From NCBI GenBank assembly GCA_964036045.1, contig OZ038383.1, positions 11,920,430-11,984,429 on the forward strand: a stretch of DNA of 64,000 bases, read 5' to 3'. Made by a program: the position numbers and the translations under genes. A model generated the notes under the pieces. That model searched no databases. It was not told the DNA's origin and saw only the letters and a program-made list of their open reading frames with translations. Position 1 is the first letter of the stretch. Each line of letters begins with the position of its first letter. Shown here piece by piece: positions 52,287 to 61,603 of this stretch. Source of the stretch: Eutreptiella sp. 'Long Island Sound 2002' (Eukaryota > Euglenozoa > Euglenophyceae > Eutreptiales > Eutreptiaceae).

Positions 52287-55200
52287 TCAGATCTTGTTTG
52301 GGATGGATGATGCCACGATTGGAGCTTCTTCTTGTGCTTGTAAGTCTTCCTTGGTGACACAATCCTTGATCAGCGAGAGCTCTTTGTCAATCTCAGGGTG
52401 TTTCTTCAGGAACTTGATGAAAGTATCCGTATACCCATGGATAAAACTTGAAGCTGGCTCCCATTTGTCTTCTTCTGGACCGAATCCTTTCCATCTGCAC
52501 AGAAAGTACAACTTGCCTCGAGCATTCTTCTTGTACTCAAGAATCTTCTCCAACTCGAAACTGCTTGTGACCATCTTCCTGTCGCTCAGGTACTTCGAAG
52601 TCCAATAGAGAGGCTTGAACCTCCCTTTGTGGCAGGGTACTTCGGCCTTCAAACGATCTCGATGTACTTCTTGATGCCTGCCTGGCTCAATCTCAATGTT
52701 GAATGTAGTCTCACTTAGTTGACTTTTGACTTGGAATGGGCCATCCCACAAAGGTAACAATTTATTGTCGTCCTTCAGGGTGTCGTCTGACTTACGAAGC
52801 CAAACTTGCTGGCCTTTCTCGAAGGGTTTTCCTTGCGTTCTTGATTTATTTTTGAAATTCAACCAATCTGCTTGACTTTCCACTTTGGCTTGGATCCACT
52901 TGGCTTCTAAATCCTTGATCCTTTCAAACCATTGCGAGGCGTCGTAGCACTGCCTCGGGTGATACATCACTGGTCCTGGACCCATCTTCTCACGACCAAA
53001 AACAAGCTCATTCGGACTTAATCCAGTGTAATTCTTGGTACGATGGTATCTTCTCAAGACACAATAAATTGTCTCTAACCAATTGTAGTCTTTTTCAGTC
53101 GCCAGAAATTTTCTCAGAATGCTGATAAGAATCCTTCCAGCGCGTTCAGCAGGGAGAGCTCGATGGTCGTAGACTCGGGCACGAAGGTGATGAACTCCCA
53201 ATGGGGCACACATGTTCTCCCACCAAGTCCCAATGAACTCTTTCCCACTGTCCGTCAGAATTTCACTGGGCACATCCCAGTTACTCATCCACTGACTTGC
53301 AGTCCACTTGGCAGCCATTTCAGAGGTGAGATGCTTCGTGTTGCAAGGGAGGACTTGAATGTAGCCACTGTGGCGGTCTTGAATTAACAAAACCCCATCG
53401 ATAGGCTTCCTCGTGTAGAGACATTCCTCTTGGATTTGTCCCAACTCGAAGACATCCGCCGTCACCTTGTCGAACAGCCTCTCAGGAATTGGTAATATCT
53501 TCAGTAGTCCTTCTGCCTTTTGATTCTTGGGGATGGTCGCCTGACATTGCTTGCATCCTTTGGCAACTCGTTCACAGGCACCCTTGAGGTCCCTTGTGTA
53601 CACTCTGTGGCGTAGCTCCTGTTCCAGCACACGAGAATGTGTGTGGGCTGTCTCATTCCGATGCCAATGTTTGACATATTGGTCAATCAGACAATCAGGA
53701 ACACAAATCCGTCCTTGCCAAAATAACTTGTCGCCTTGGATTTTGAAATCAGACGTCTCTTCAGAGTCGTAAGGCTTCTCCCCTTTCAACTTGTGGTATA
53801 CAGACCCAAAGAACCTGTCCTCCTTGTACATCTCCGTCCAATCCACATAGAGGAAGGAAGTTTCCTTGTCCTTTTGTTGTGGAGGGAGCGTGGATTTCGC
53901 TTTGGATCTTGTCGTCGGAAACACATTAAGGAGTGGCAGCGACGCCTCAGAGTCAGAGTTAACTCCTGCAGTCTGATCTGCCTTGGTAATCTCGTTGCAT
54001 CTGACCAAATCCACCTTCATCCGATTTTTAATCGAACATTGGAGACAATGTTTCTTGATCAGTGCTTGTTCTTCCTTGTCGAACTCAATCACTTCAGCTT
54101 TATCCGTCGCTGTCCCATGAAAACTCACTTCAGAGTAAGCCTCTGAGGCTGGGTAGGCCCAGCGACTCAGGGCGTCCGCCACTGTATTGTAGCGACCCGT
54201 AATGTAAGTCACATGGAGGTCAAATCTGCTGAGAGTTCCATGCCAACGGCCTCTTCTCCCAGCTGGTCCACCAGGGGTATCCACATGTTCTGTCCTCCAG
54301 CTCTCCAGTGACTTGTGGTCAGTCAGTATCTCAACGCGATGGCCCAAGATCCAACCTTCATAACGCCGTAAGGCACAAAGGGCTGCGTAGGCTTCTTGTT
54401 CCCTTGGACTCCAATTTCGCTGTCTTGTTGTAAGCTTGCGAGACCAGAAAGCCAGAGGATGGTGGTGACCTTCATCGTCGACCTGTTCGATCGTAGCACC
54501 AATGGCGTAACGACTGGCGTCTGTACGAATATAAAAAGGTCTTCCATCCAACCACGGATTCTTTAATGTAACCACATTCGCCAGTGCTTCCTTGAGACCA
54601 GTAAATACCTCTTCACATTCTGGCGTCCACTTGAGCTTGACTTGAGATCCCTTCTTTCCTTCTATTTTGCCAACCTTCAGTAACTCTGTCAATGGACCAG
54701 AGAACTTGGCGTAGAGAGGAAGGAACTCGTGGTAGTAATTGCAGCAGCCTAAAAAGGCACGAAGCTGCGTGATGGTTTTAGGCCTTTCCCAGAGCTGCAG
54801 GGCAGCCATTTTTCCTGGGGCTGGTCTTCTTGTCCCATCTTCCAAGACAGAGCCACAAAATTCCACCGATTGGAGGAACATTTTGCCCTTCTTGGGTCCA
54901 CACACGAGCTTCTCTTGTCGAAGGACTTCGAGAACTTTTCGAACTTGTTCTTCGTGCAACTTCAGGCACTCATCAAAGTTTTTTCCCAACGGCGTGGCAA
55001 TCAGAAGGTCGTCAATGTAGATGCTGCAGAATTCTTGTAAATCCAGAGACTTGTGCTTCTGAAATAAAATAGTCTCCATCATCTTCTGGAACATCGACGG
55101 CGCATTCTTCAGACCCATCGGCAGTACAGTCCACTGCACAGTGCCACCGGGCGTGCACATTGCCGTCAAATGCCTATCCTCCTTTCGAAGGGGCATCTGA

Positions 55201-57188
55201 TGAAAGCCATGGCGCAAATCCAACACAGTAAAGAGCTTGCCTTTGGCTCTCGCGGCGATCTCCTTCTCCATTAGAGGAAGAGGATGCGCGTCTGGTACTG
55301 TGGCGGCGTTCAGGGCTCTGTAATCGACAACTAGACGCCAAGCAGCTATGCTGGATTGGTCAGCAGGTGGGGGTTTTGGCAAAGTAAATGGTGCTGAACA
55401 CCACTCAGAACTCATGCAGCCCTCCAACCAACCGAACTCATAGAGATTGCGCTCAATAATCTTTCGCAGGGCATCTGCTTTGGTGCCGTGGAGATAGAAT
55501 GGACGTTGTTTGTGCACTTTTGAGCCTTCGATTATGTCAATCTTGGCTTCCCCATTTTCACATCGAATCGGGGGGTTTTTCCACAACTTCCCACTCAGCA
55601 CGTCATCTTGATAATCTTCGAACACTGCGTCCCTTCTTGCAGCTATCTTGTCTCCGTCGGCCTGATTCCCACATTTAATCACCGACATTATGTCCACCAA
55701 TTTGCGAATTGTTGGTCGTGGTCTCATATTTTTGGCCACTTCATTCCAAACTTCTTCGTCGCATTGTTGGCGGATGAAGCTCACCTGAGCTCGCTCCTCC
55801 GTGGGATCCCACCAATGAAAGGGGTCCACGAATGTCTTGAAGGGATGGTCGGACAAATTCAGCTTCGTTCCTGTCAATTCAGGCGAGATTCTTGGAGATT
55901 TGTCTTCATTCTTGCTTGAAATCTTGACTTTTTTGGCTTGATTCTTGTCTGATGGGGACGAATTGTAATGGATGGGGGCGTTCTCTTGAGGGACGCCTAT
56001 TGTCCTTCCCTCCTTCCGCGACGATACGTCGGGATTCCGCTCTCGATCGTCCTCATCCACTCCAATTTCGTCGATTCTTGAGGATTGTGAGATGACCTCT
56101 TCTGTTCCCATTTCACTGCCATCTTGCCAATAATCTCCCAGATTCCCGTCAACTAAGCACGCCAACGTGCTCCACGAACGCTGTGGCAAAGGCTTGCCAT
56201 TGTCTTCGCAATACAGCTTCACGCCCTTGTGAGGTAGCTCGACAATGTTGATAGAAATGTCCATAATGTCCTTGAACCACTCTTGTCTTGGCCAATTGGG
56301 GACAATTAAAATCGCCTTCGCGCCGGATTGCTTCAGCTTCTGCACTACATGAGGAAAAACGTCGAAGGGCAGATTGATCCAAAGAGGTTCAGACCAGTCC
56401 TCACTCCAGGCATCGTCGTAGAACTTCGGAAATCTTTTATTCTTTTTGTTTGCAAAAGCATCAACTTCAGGACGAAAATTGTGGTTCTTTTTGAAATAAT
56501 CCACCAGAATGTCCCGCCATTTGTCGACTACTCGATAGCAAACTGACTTCCACTTCTTGCTGTTCAACGAATCAACCTTTCCTTCGTCGAAATCTTCTTG
56601 ATTCCTTGTCCATTCCTGCCCATCTTGCTGAAAATGCAGCTTATTTCTCTCCTTGAATTGGTGGATACTCTTGGTATATGGGTGCAGATAATACAGTTCG
56701 GACGGGTCGTTGGTCGACGGATCTTGGAGGAAGCGGGTCCTGTGTCCCATGGGCGACACACGGTGAGCGTGAAGCCATGGTTGACCCAAGAATAAATCGT
56801 ACTTTATGCTGGCTTCATAGAATTTTCCAGCAAACCACTCCTCAGTGACCGTCTCTTCCACACTCCAGACTGATTGTTTCACCAATCTGACCGCCAATTC
56901 TGCTTCTCTGTCGCCACCGTCAAGGCGATGTCCGCTGACTCCCTCCAGCTGCACAGGGGTGGGGGATATCTTCGTCTCATCCTCCTGCAGAAAGCCTTTC
57001 CTCACCAGATTGACCTCTGAACCATTGTCAATCAGACATCTGGCAAGTTTAACCTTACCATCCGTCGATCTGACCTGGATCCAGCAGACAAACTGGCGCT
57101 GCTTGCCTCCCCGGACAGCGCTGAGGACCCAGGCAGGGTACAGGAGGCCGGAGGACCGCGCCAGTCGATCCCAGCAGCGTCCATCCAC
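52287..57188 (-). CDS. Element 3 pol: protease, methyltransferase-like remnant, RT, RNase H, integrase, chromodomain
   Basis: 1633 codons without a stop, in the same frame as gag and separated from it by TAG 57264-57266. Protease near D54 (CLIDNGSEVNLV; DNG instead of DTG/DSG). Residues 241-312 hold EVDAFANKKN, WINLPFDVFP and AILIVPNWPRQEWF, the methyltransferase-like fold with NLPF in place of NPPF. RT about 555-790 with YIDD at 724-727. RNase H has IRTDASRYAIGA and ILTDHKSLE. The integrase has an HHCC finger (H...H then CKQC) and a D,D,E core (TADVF, LTDSGKEF, PAERAG). The chromodomain near 1545-1595 (YFLCRWKGFGPEEDKWEP) could steer integration to marked chromatin. All catalytic motifs except the altered protease triplet look intact. 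Confidence 0.85.
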   Translation of the reverse strand: MDGRCWDRLARSSGLLYPAWVLSAVRGGKQRQFVCWIQVRSTDGKVKLARCLIDNGSEVNLVRKGFLQEDETKISPTPVQLEGVSGHRLDGGDREAELAVRLVKQSVWSVEETVTEEWFAGKFYEASIKYDLFLGQPWLHAHRVSPMGHRTRFLQDPSTNDPSELYYLHPYTKSIHQFKERNKLHFQQDGQEWTRNQEDFDEGKVDSLNSKKWKSVCYRVVDKWRDILVDYFKKNHNFRPEVDAFANKKNKRFPKFYDDAWSEDWSEPLWINLPFDVFPHVVQKLKQSGAKAILIVPNWPRQEWFKDIMDISINIVELPHKGVKLYCEDNGKPLPQRSWSTLACLVDGNLGDYWQDGSEMGTEEVISQSSRIDEIGVDEDDRERNPDVSSRKEGRTIGVPQENAPIHYNSSPSDKNQAKKVKISSKNEDKSPRISPELTGTKLNLSDHPFKTFVDPFHWWDPTEERAQVSFIRQQCDEEVWNEVAKNMRPRPTIRKLVDIMSVIKCGNQADGDKIAARRDAVFEDYQDDVLSGKLWKNPPIRCENGEAKIDIIEGSKVHKQRPFYLHGTKADALRKIIERNLYEFGWLEGCMSSEWCSAPFTLPKPPPADQSSIAAWRLVVDYRALNAATVPDAHPLPLMEKEIAARAKGKLFTVLDLRHGFHQMPLRKEDRHLTAMCTPGGTVQWTVLPMGLKNAPSMFQKMMETILFQKHKSLDLQEFCSIYIDDLLIATPLGKNFDECLKLHEEQVRKVLEVLRQEKLVCGPKKGKMFLQSVEFCGSVLEDGTRRPAPGKMAALQLWERPKTITQLRAFLGCCNYYHEFLPLYAKFSGPLTELLKVGKIEGKKGSQVKLKWTPECEEVFTGLKEALANVVTLKNPWLDGRPFYIRTDASRYAIGATIEQVDDEGHHHPLAFWSRKLTTRQRNWSPREQEAYAALCALRRYEGWILGHRVEILTDHKSLESWRTEHVDTPGGPAGRRGRWHGTLSRFDLHVTYITGRYNTVADALSRWAYPASEAYSEVSFHGTATDKAEVIEFDKEEQALIKKHCLQCSIKNRMKVDLVRCNEITKADQTAGVNSDSEASLPLLNVFPTTRSKAKSTLPPQQKDKETSFLYVDWTEMYKEDRFFGSVYHKLKGEKPYDSEETSDFKIQGDKLFWQGRICVPDCLIDQYVKHWHRNETAHTHSRVLEQELRHRVYTRDLKGACERVAKGCKQCQATIPKNQKAEGLLKILPIPERLFDKVTADVFELGQIQEECLYTRKPIDGVLLIQDRHSGYIQVLPCNTKHLTSEMAAKWTASQWMSNWDVPSEILTDSGKEFIGTWWENMCAPLGVHHLRARVYDHRALPAERAGRILISILRKFLATEKDYNWLETIYCVLRRYHRTKNYTGLSPNELVFGREKMGPGPVMYHPRQCYDASQWFERIKDLEAKWIQAKVESQADWLNFKNKSRTQGKPFEKGQQVWLRKSDDTLKDDNKLLPLWDGPFQVKSQLSETTFNIEIEPGRHQEVHRDRLKAEVPCHKGRFKPLYWTSKYLSDRKMVTSSFELEKILEYKKNARGKLYFLCRWKGFGPEEDKWEPASSFIHGYTDTFIKFLKKHPEIDKELSLIKDCVTKEDLQAQEEAPIVASSIPNKI

Positions 57189-57263
57189 CGCCCCAACTAC
57201 CCTGATGGGTTTTTCCTCCTGCCACTCAACCCCAGTGTTGGGATTTGGGTCAAGTTGGCTTCC

Positions 57264-57266
57264 CTA
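57264..57266 (-). promoter_or_regulatory. Candidate gag-pol readthrough stop codon of element 3
   Basis: CAA-TAG-GGA separates gag and pol in one frame. TAG followed by G is a known readthrough context. The equivalents are TAG-GGG in element 1 (41837-41839) and TGA-CGG in element 2 (63714-63716). Confidence 0.6.
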
Positions 57267-60200
57267 TTGCCATTCTTCTTCTTCTTTCGGCTGTACGTCC
57301 TGTACTTGTCCTTCGTCAACCCATTCTTCTCCTGCTTCGACAGCATTCACTCCTTTTCCACGTCCACGACCACCAAATGATTTTCCACCACCACCTTTCT
57401 TACCACCTTGACCTTTGTTGTTGGAGGTGTTGGAATTGGGGTTGGATTCGTTGGATCTGCCCTTGCCTCGACCTCCAGTATCCTTGTTGTTGCCGAAGGT
57501 CTTGTTCGCTGGCGTCTCCGCGTACAGGGGGTTGCCATTCACCTTGGAATCATCTTGATTCCCGGACTTTCCTTTGCCATTTCCACCTTTTTGGCCATTT
57601 TTTCCACCATTTTTTCCACCAGCATCGGTCCATCTTGAGTCGCTTGGATCTCCGCCTTGCTGCGAGTAATCTTTTGGTGTCCAGTCTCTGTTCTTTCCTT
57701 TGGACTGCCCTTTACCCTTTCCCCGTCGATGCTGGTCAGCATCTCGTGCTCCATCCTGCTGGGGATTTTTGGGAGAGTTTCCCTTTCCATCCATTTTGGA
57801 CTGAATTGCCTTGAGATCTGAGGGCGTCCATCTGTGATCTGCGGTCGTGTGAGTCGCCGCCCGACCTTCTTTTCCAAGGGCAATGCACACAGAGCATCCC
57901 TTCTCACCAACGGCGTTGACCTTGCCTCCGAAGCCATTTGCATCCTGGGACTTCTGGCATTCTAAATTTGCATACTTTTCAAGTTGGTCCCAGATCTGCT
58001 CGACTCCATACGAGAAGATCCACGGTCGTACCTTCAAAACTGTTCCCTTATACTTCACTTTTCCATCCACCATGCTGCAGAAAAACTCCGACTGTTCAGA
58101 ATCGTGGAAACCAACTCTCCATCTGCCCTCACGAATAGTGATATCCCTCAATCCAGTAGCACTGATAGAGTGTAGCAACTCACGAACAGCCATTTTTCCC
58201 ATAGTTTCTGGTAATCCTCGGACTTCAACCCAGTTGCCCAGGACTTTTTGGTCCGCTCCAGAGTCCCTGATCTTCTGCTTGGTCTCCGGCGTGAGCTTGC
58301 TCAGGAGGATCTTCTTCATTTCGCCTTCAGAAAGTCCTTCTCCAGAGTTCTCCGCCTCTACCACCAAAAACTCCCAATCTTGCCTTGCAATTTGAATCTC
58401 TTCCAGAAATAATTTTTTGATCGCCCTGAAGTTCTCCAGACGGTTCCTGTAATGATCTTCAGGTAGTCGAGACCCTTTCTTCTTGAGACTTCTGTACAAC
58501 TCCTCATACGTCAGCGGATTCCCTTGATTTTGCCGCTCCACATACAGGTTGTATGTACTCTCTCTCAGCTTGCCAGTCAAGCAGTCCATCAACCCAAGGA
58601 TCCAGAGTTCCTTGTCGAGCTTCTCCGTCTGCAACCAGACCATGAACTGCCGTTCGAAGGACGCCCAGTAATGTGGGTGCCCTGAGAACTTAGGCTGCTT
58701 CATTACTGACCCTCGAAGCCTCATGTGCAGAGGGTTCAGCAAGTGGTTCAGGTTGAAACCTGTGGATGTGCCGACCGGATTGACGAACACTGGGTTGACT
58801 GCGGCGCCTCCCATTGCCTGTGCCTGCGCAATTGCGGCCGCCAGCAACGCCTGGTCCACAGTAGGCTGCACGAACGGCGTCTGCGGTGCTTGATGCAGCC
58901 TCATCTCCTTCAATTTCTTCTGCTTTTCTTTGATCTTGGCCTCATTTTCTTTCTGCCGCCGGTCCTTCTTCTTCAAGGCCATTAATCGCTCCTTCACGGT
59001 GGTCCTTGCTTCTCCATCAATATCTTCGACAGTACCAACAGACAGTATAGACCCATGCGACGAAGATTCTCCTCCTTCGGTACCCAGATTCAACCCAATA
59101 GGACTTCCAAATCCAGTAGGGGGGATACCAGAAATTCCAGTTCCAGTTCCAGTAAAAGCTGGATGGTGGCCAGTAAAAGCTGGGGGTGCTGGAGAATGTT
59201 GAACGCCGTAAGGCGTGGATGTGGGTGCAGCTGAGGAGGTAGGTGCTGGGTGGCTTGCCATTGTAGGCGCTGGTCCAGTGAGCCCAGTAGTGCTCAGATT
59301 TTGTACCAGATTTGTAAGCTTCTCCAGCTTCTGCTCCATCTCCTTCCACTTGCTGTCATCATCCCTCTTTTTGTCCTTGGCGGCCTTCTTCAGCTCCTTC
59401 ACCCTGTTCTCCAGCGACGAAATCTGTCTTCGACAGGAGCAGTCCTTGGCGCACTCGCCACAGGAAGGGCATCTCGTACCTTTTCCTTTGCTTCTGACTT
59501 CATCAACCCAGCTGTCAACACTGGAGTTGGAGTCAGGAAGCTTGGACAGTTGCTCCCTGGAGAGGTGAGAATGTGTCGAATCACACCTCATTTCGTCAAC
59601 CTCTTGGTCGTGTCGACCCCAGGCGCCCGACGGACCAGCATGCTGACGCACATTCTGGCGTCTCTCCTCGGCGATGATGGCCATCTGCACCATCACGGCG
59701 GCCTGGTGGTCGAACTGGTCCAACAGCTCCTCCCAGTCCTCTTGCTCCTGCAATTGGGCGTCGAATCGCAACCGGCCTGAGTCCCTGATGAACTGGCACG
59801 ACGCCCTGAACCAGTCCCTCAGGCGGCCTCGGTAGCTCGCCTCTGCCAGCAGCCAATTCTGGCGTTGCAGGAATTCTTGGTTCCAAATCTGCTGGAAGTG
59901 GTTTTCCCAGTAATCACCACTAATTCCAGTAACAGACTGCTCTCCTTCGCTGCTGCTGTCTTCCAGATCAGGCAGAGCGTGAGAGGAGGAACCAGATTCA
60001 CTCGAGGAGGGAGATTCTCGACCGGGTTTAAGGTTTGGTGGGGCGTTCATACAGCAATCAGCACAAGTATGTACACCAGGCCAATGTTTATGGCCACAGT
60101 AAGGGCACTCTGACGGATGATCCTCGGTTTGTTGGGGAGATGCCACGAAGGTAACCTCAGGGGGAACACGCAGTGACTCTCTACGAGTGATTGACCCGCT

Positions 60201-60449
60201 AAAGTCCGATGGGATCAGAGTGTCCGTGGAGATTCCAGAAGCAGAGTCATTATTTCCTCTGCTACCATGTAACCGCTGCATAGTGGTTGATCTTTGTTGT
60301 GATTGCGAAGCCTGCAGCCTTGATGCCCCAGGGGTCGTAACGCCCGACACTGCCCCTGATATCTCCGAACCCACATAACCCTCTTCGGACCCATATCCAG
60401 CCTCAGGGAGCGACATATGCGAAGCACTTGTAAGTCCAGTGAACTCCAT
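57264..60449 (-). CDS. Element 3 gag, start codon inside the 5' LTR
   Basis: 1061 codons; ATG at 60447-60449 lies within the 5' LTR, so about the first 60 residues are LTR-encoded and the frame runs through the primer site. A zinc-like CPYCGHKHWPGVHTCADCC lies near residue 100 and a second Cys cluster (CPSCGECAKDCSC) near 330, followed by a coiled coil (ISSLENRVKELKKAAKDKKR). The capsid-like part is central (FERQFMVWLQTEKLDKELWI, YEELYRSLKKKGSRLPEDHY), and the end is Gly/Lys/Asn-rich RNA-binding sequence. It ends in CAA-TAG-GGA, in frame with pol. The 1061 residues are long for a Ty3-type gag. Confidence 0.8.
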   Translation of the reverse strand: MEFTGLTSASHMSLPEAGYGSEEGYVGSEISGAVSGVTTPGASRLQASQSQQRSTTMQRLHGSRGNNDSASGISTDTLIPSDFSGSITRRESLRVPPEVTFVASPQQTEDHPSECPYCGHKHWPGVHTCADCCMNAPPNLKPGRESPSSSESGSSSHALPDLEDSSSEGEQSVTGISGDYWENHFQQIWNQEFLQRQNWLLAEASYRGRLRDWFRASCQFIRDSGRLRFDAQLQEQEDWEELLDQFDHQAAVMVQMAIIAEERRQNVRQHAGPSGAWGRHDQEVDEMRCDSTHSHLSREQLSKLPDSNSSVDSWVDEVRSKGKGTRCPSCGECAKDCSCRRQISSLENRVKELKKAAKDKKRDDDSKWKEMEQKLEKLTNLVQNLSTTGLTGPAPTMASHPAPTSSAAPTSTPYGVQHSPAPPAFTGHHPAFTGTGTGISGIPPTGFGSPIGLNLGTEGGESSSHGSILSVGTVEDIDGEARTTVKERLMALKKKDRRQKENEAKIKEKQKKLKEMRLHQAPQTPFVQPTVDQALLAAAIAQAQAMGGAAVNPVFVNPVGTSTGFNLNHLLNPLHMRLRGSVMKQPKFSGHPHYWASFERQFMVWLQTEKLDKELWILGLMDCLTGKLRESTYNLYVERQNQGNPLTYEELYRSLKKKGSRLPEDHYRNRLENFRAIKKLFLEEIQIARQDWEFLVVEAENSGEGLSEGEMKKILLSKLTPETKQKIRDSGADQKVLGNWVEVRGLPETMGKMAVRELLHSISATGLRDITIREGRWRVGFHDSEQSEFFCSMVDGKVKYKGTVLKVRPWIFSYGVEQIWDQLEKYANLECQKSQDANGFGGKVNAVGEKGCSVCIALGKEGRAATHTTADHRWTPSDLKAIQSKMDGKGNSPKNPQQDGARDADQHRRGKGKGQSKGKNRDWTPKDYSQQGGDPSDSRWTDAGGKNGGKNGQKGGNGKGKSGNQDDSKVNGNPLYAETPANKTFGNNKDTGGRGKGRSNESNPNSNTSNNKGQGGKKGGGGKSFGGRGRGKGVNAVEAGEEWVDEGQVQDVQPKEEEEWQ
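60255..60267 (-). other. Primer-binding site of element 3
   Basis: Minus strand TGGTAGCAGAGGA directly follows the 5' LTR and is complementary to the 3' end of eukaryotic initiator tRNA-Met over 13 bases. Confidence 0.8.
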
Positions 60450-60747
60450 GGTGGAATATGAAGAGTACGAAAACCCGGTCTACAAAAATGGAGCAGACAT
60501 AGAATCTCAATGCGCATTCATCGCACATAATGACACAACGTGAAATCATTCGAAATAATTTAAATATATCCGATTGGGAAATCACGAAAGACAAATGCGA
60601 CTCGACGCGCGCTCACAGGCGACATCTGGCGGCGAACGGAAAACATGAAACAGAACGGAAAATTTACTGCACTAATGTACATCTGAGAATCATTGGAATT
60701 CTGATCACATCAGTGTATAATTGAGTGCTGTCACTGCTGCCGTTACA
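60268..60747 (-). repeat. 5' LTR of element 3
   Basis: Right copy, 480 bp, flanked by CGTGC at 60748-60752. It contains promoter sequence and the gag start. Confidence 0.9.
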
Positions 60748-61578
60748 CGTGCAAGCCTCAGCAATGGGCATAGAATCAGGGCGAAGCAGCACTGAGCGTA
60801 GAATCAGAGCGAAGCAGCACTGCGCGCACGGCGCGTGAAGTCAGGGCGACGTGTGAAGTCAGGGCGACGCAGCACTGCCTGGGGCGACCTCCGCGCTGCG
60901 CCCAAGCGCCAAGGTAAATAAGCGTCGTCTGCGTCCAGTTGTATTCGCCAGAAGTCTTGTTTTCAGGGTGTGTCATGTGTGTGTGCCTGTCATTCACATG
61001 CAATGAGTGGATCTGTAAATTTGACTTTGGCCTCTGTGCCTCCATCAACCCTGAGGCGTGGCATGCATGTGTGTATTGATATCCTGATGTGTAGCCTTGC
61101 CTTTGTTTAGCTCTGTTGAATCCTGGGACCCCTCTTTCAAGGCCCACGCTTAGCGCTGGACCAGGAAGAAGACAGTGTGCAGTAAAGTCGACGTTAAAGT
61201 ATTCTTTGTGTCTGAGTTGCAGGGCAAGACAGGGTAGAGCTGAAAAGTCATTTGCACGGTGTTTTAAGAAACATTGTCTTTTTGGCTGAACTGCAGGCAG
61301 GGTAGTGCATAAAAGGGAAGCAAACAATTTAAGGTGTGAATCCTTTGCAGGGTGTTTTGAGAAACATTTAAAAGCAGGTCTGTGGTAACAAATATTTGTT
61401 GAAATTTTCTGGTGTTTTTGGGACAAAAGTTTGGTTGTTGGAATCAGCTCAAATATATCGTAAAACCAAGGATTCAGCGGACATTTAGTGGTGCCTACTG
61501 GGTCTTCATTGGGGCTAGGCGATACCATACAGGACACGGGAGTACTGTATGGTATCGATACCGAACGGTACACGTACT
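60748..61578 (+). other. Right internal part of the hAT-like element
   Basis: No coding sequence recognised. 60775-60880 has short GCGAAGCAGCACTG repeats. 61505-61595 is rich in GGTATCGATACC-like palindromes near the inverted end. Confidence 0.5.
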
Positions 61579-61603
61579 GTATGGTACCAACCCTGGCGAC
61601 AGG

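Larger units (their letters stand above)
50460..60747 (-). mobile_element. Ty3-like LTR retrotransposon, element 3, nearly intact (10,288 bp)
   Basis: Two 480-bp LTRs (50460-50939, 60268-60747) start TGTAAC and end GTTACA. Only about five differences were seen between them. CGTGC flanks both sides as a 5-bp target duplication. Primer site, polypurine tract, gag and a 1633-codon pol with chromodomain are present. It inserted into the hAT-like element. Confidence 0.9.
49882..61595 (+). mobile_element. hAT-like DNA element, non-autonomous, carrying a later LTR insertion
   Basis: Ends CAGGGTTGGTACCGTAC (49882-49898) and GTATGGTACCAACCCTG (61579-61595) are inverted repeats with one mismatch. GCGACAGG flanks both sides (49874-49881, 61596-61603), and joining the flanks restores the element 2 pol frame. 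An 8-bp duplication and a CAGGG start fit hAT. Without the nested LTR element it is about 1.4 kb and has no transposase gene. Confidence 0.75.
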
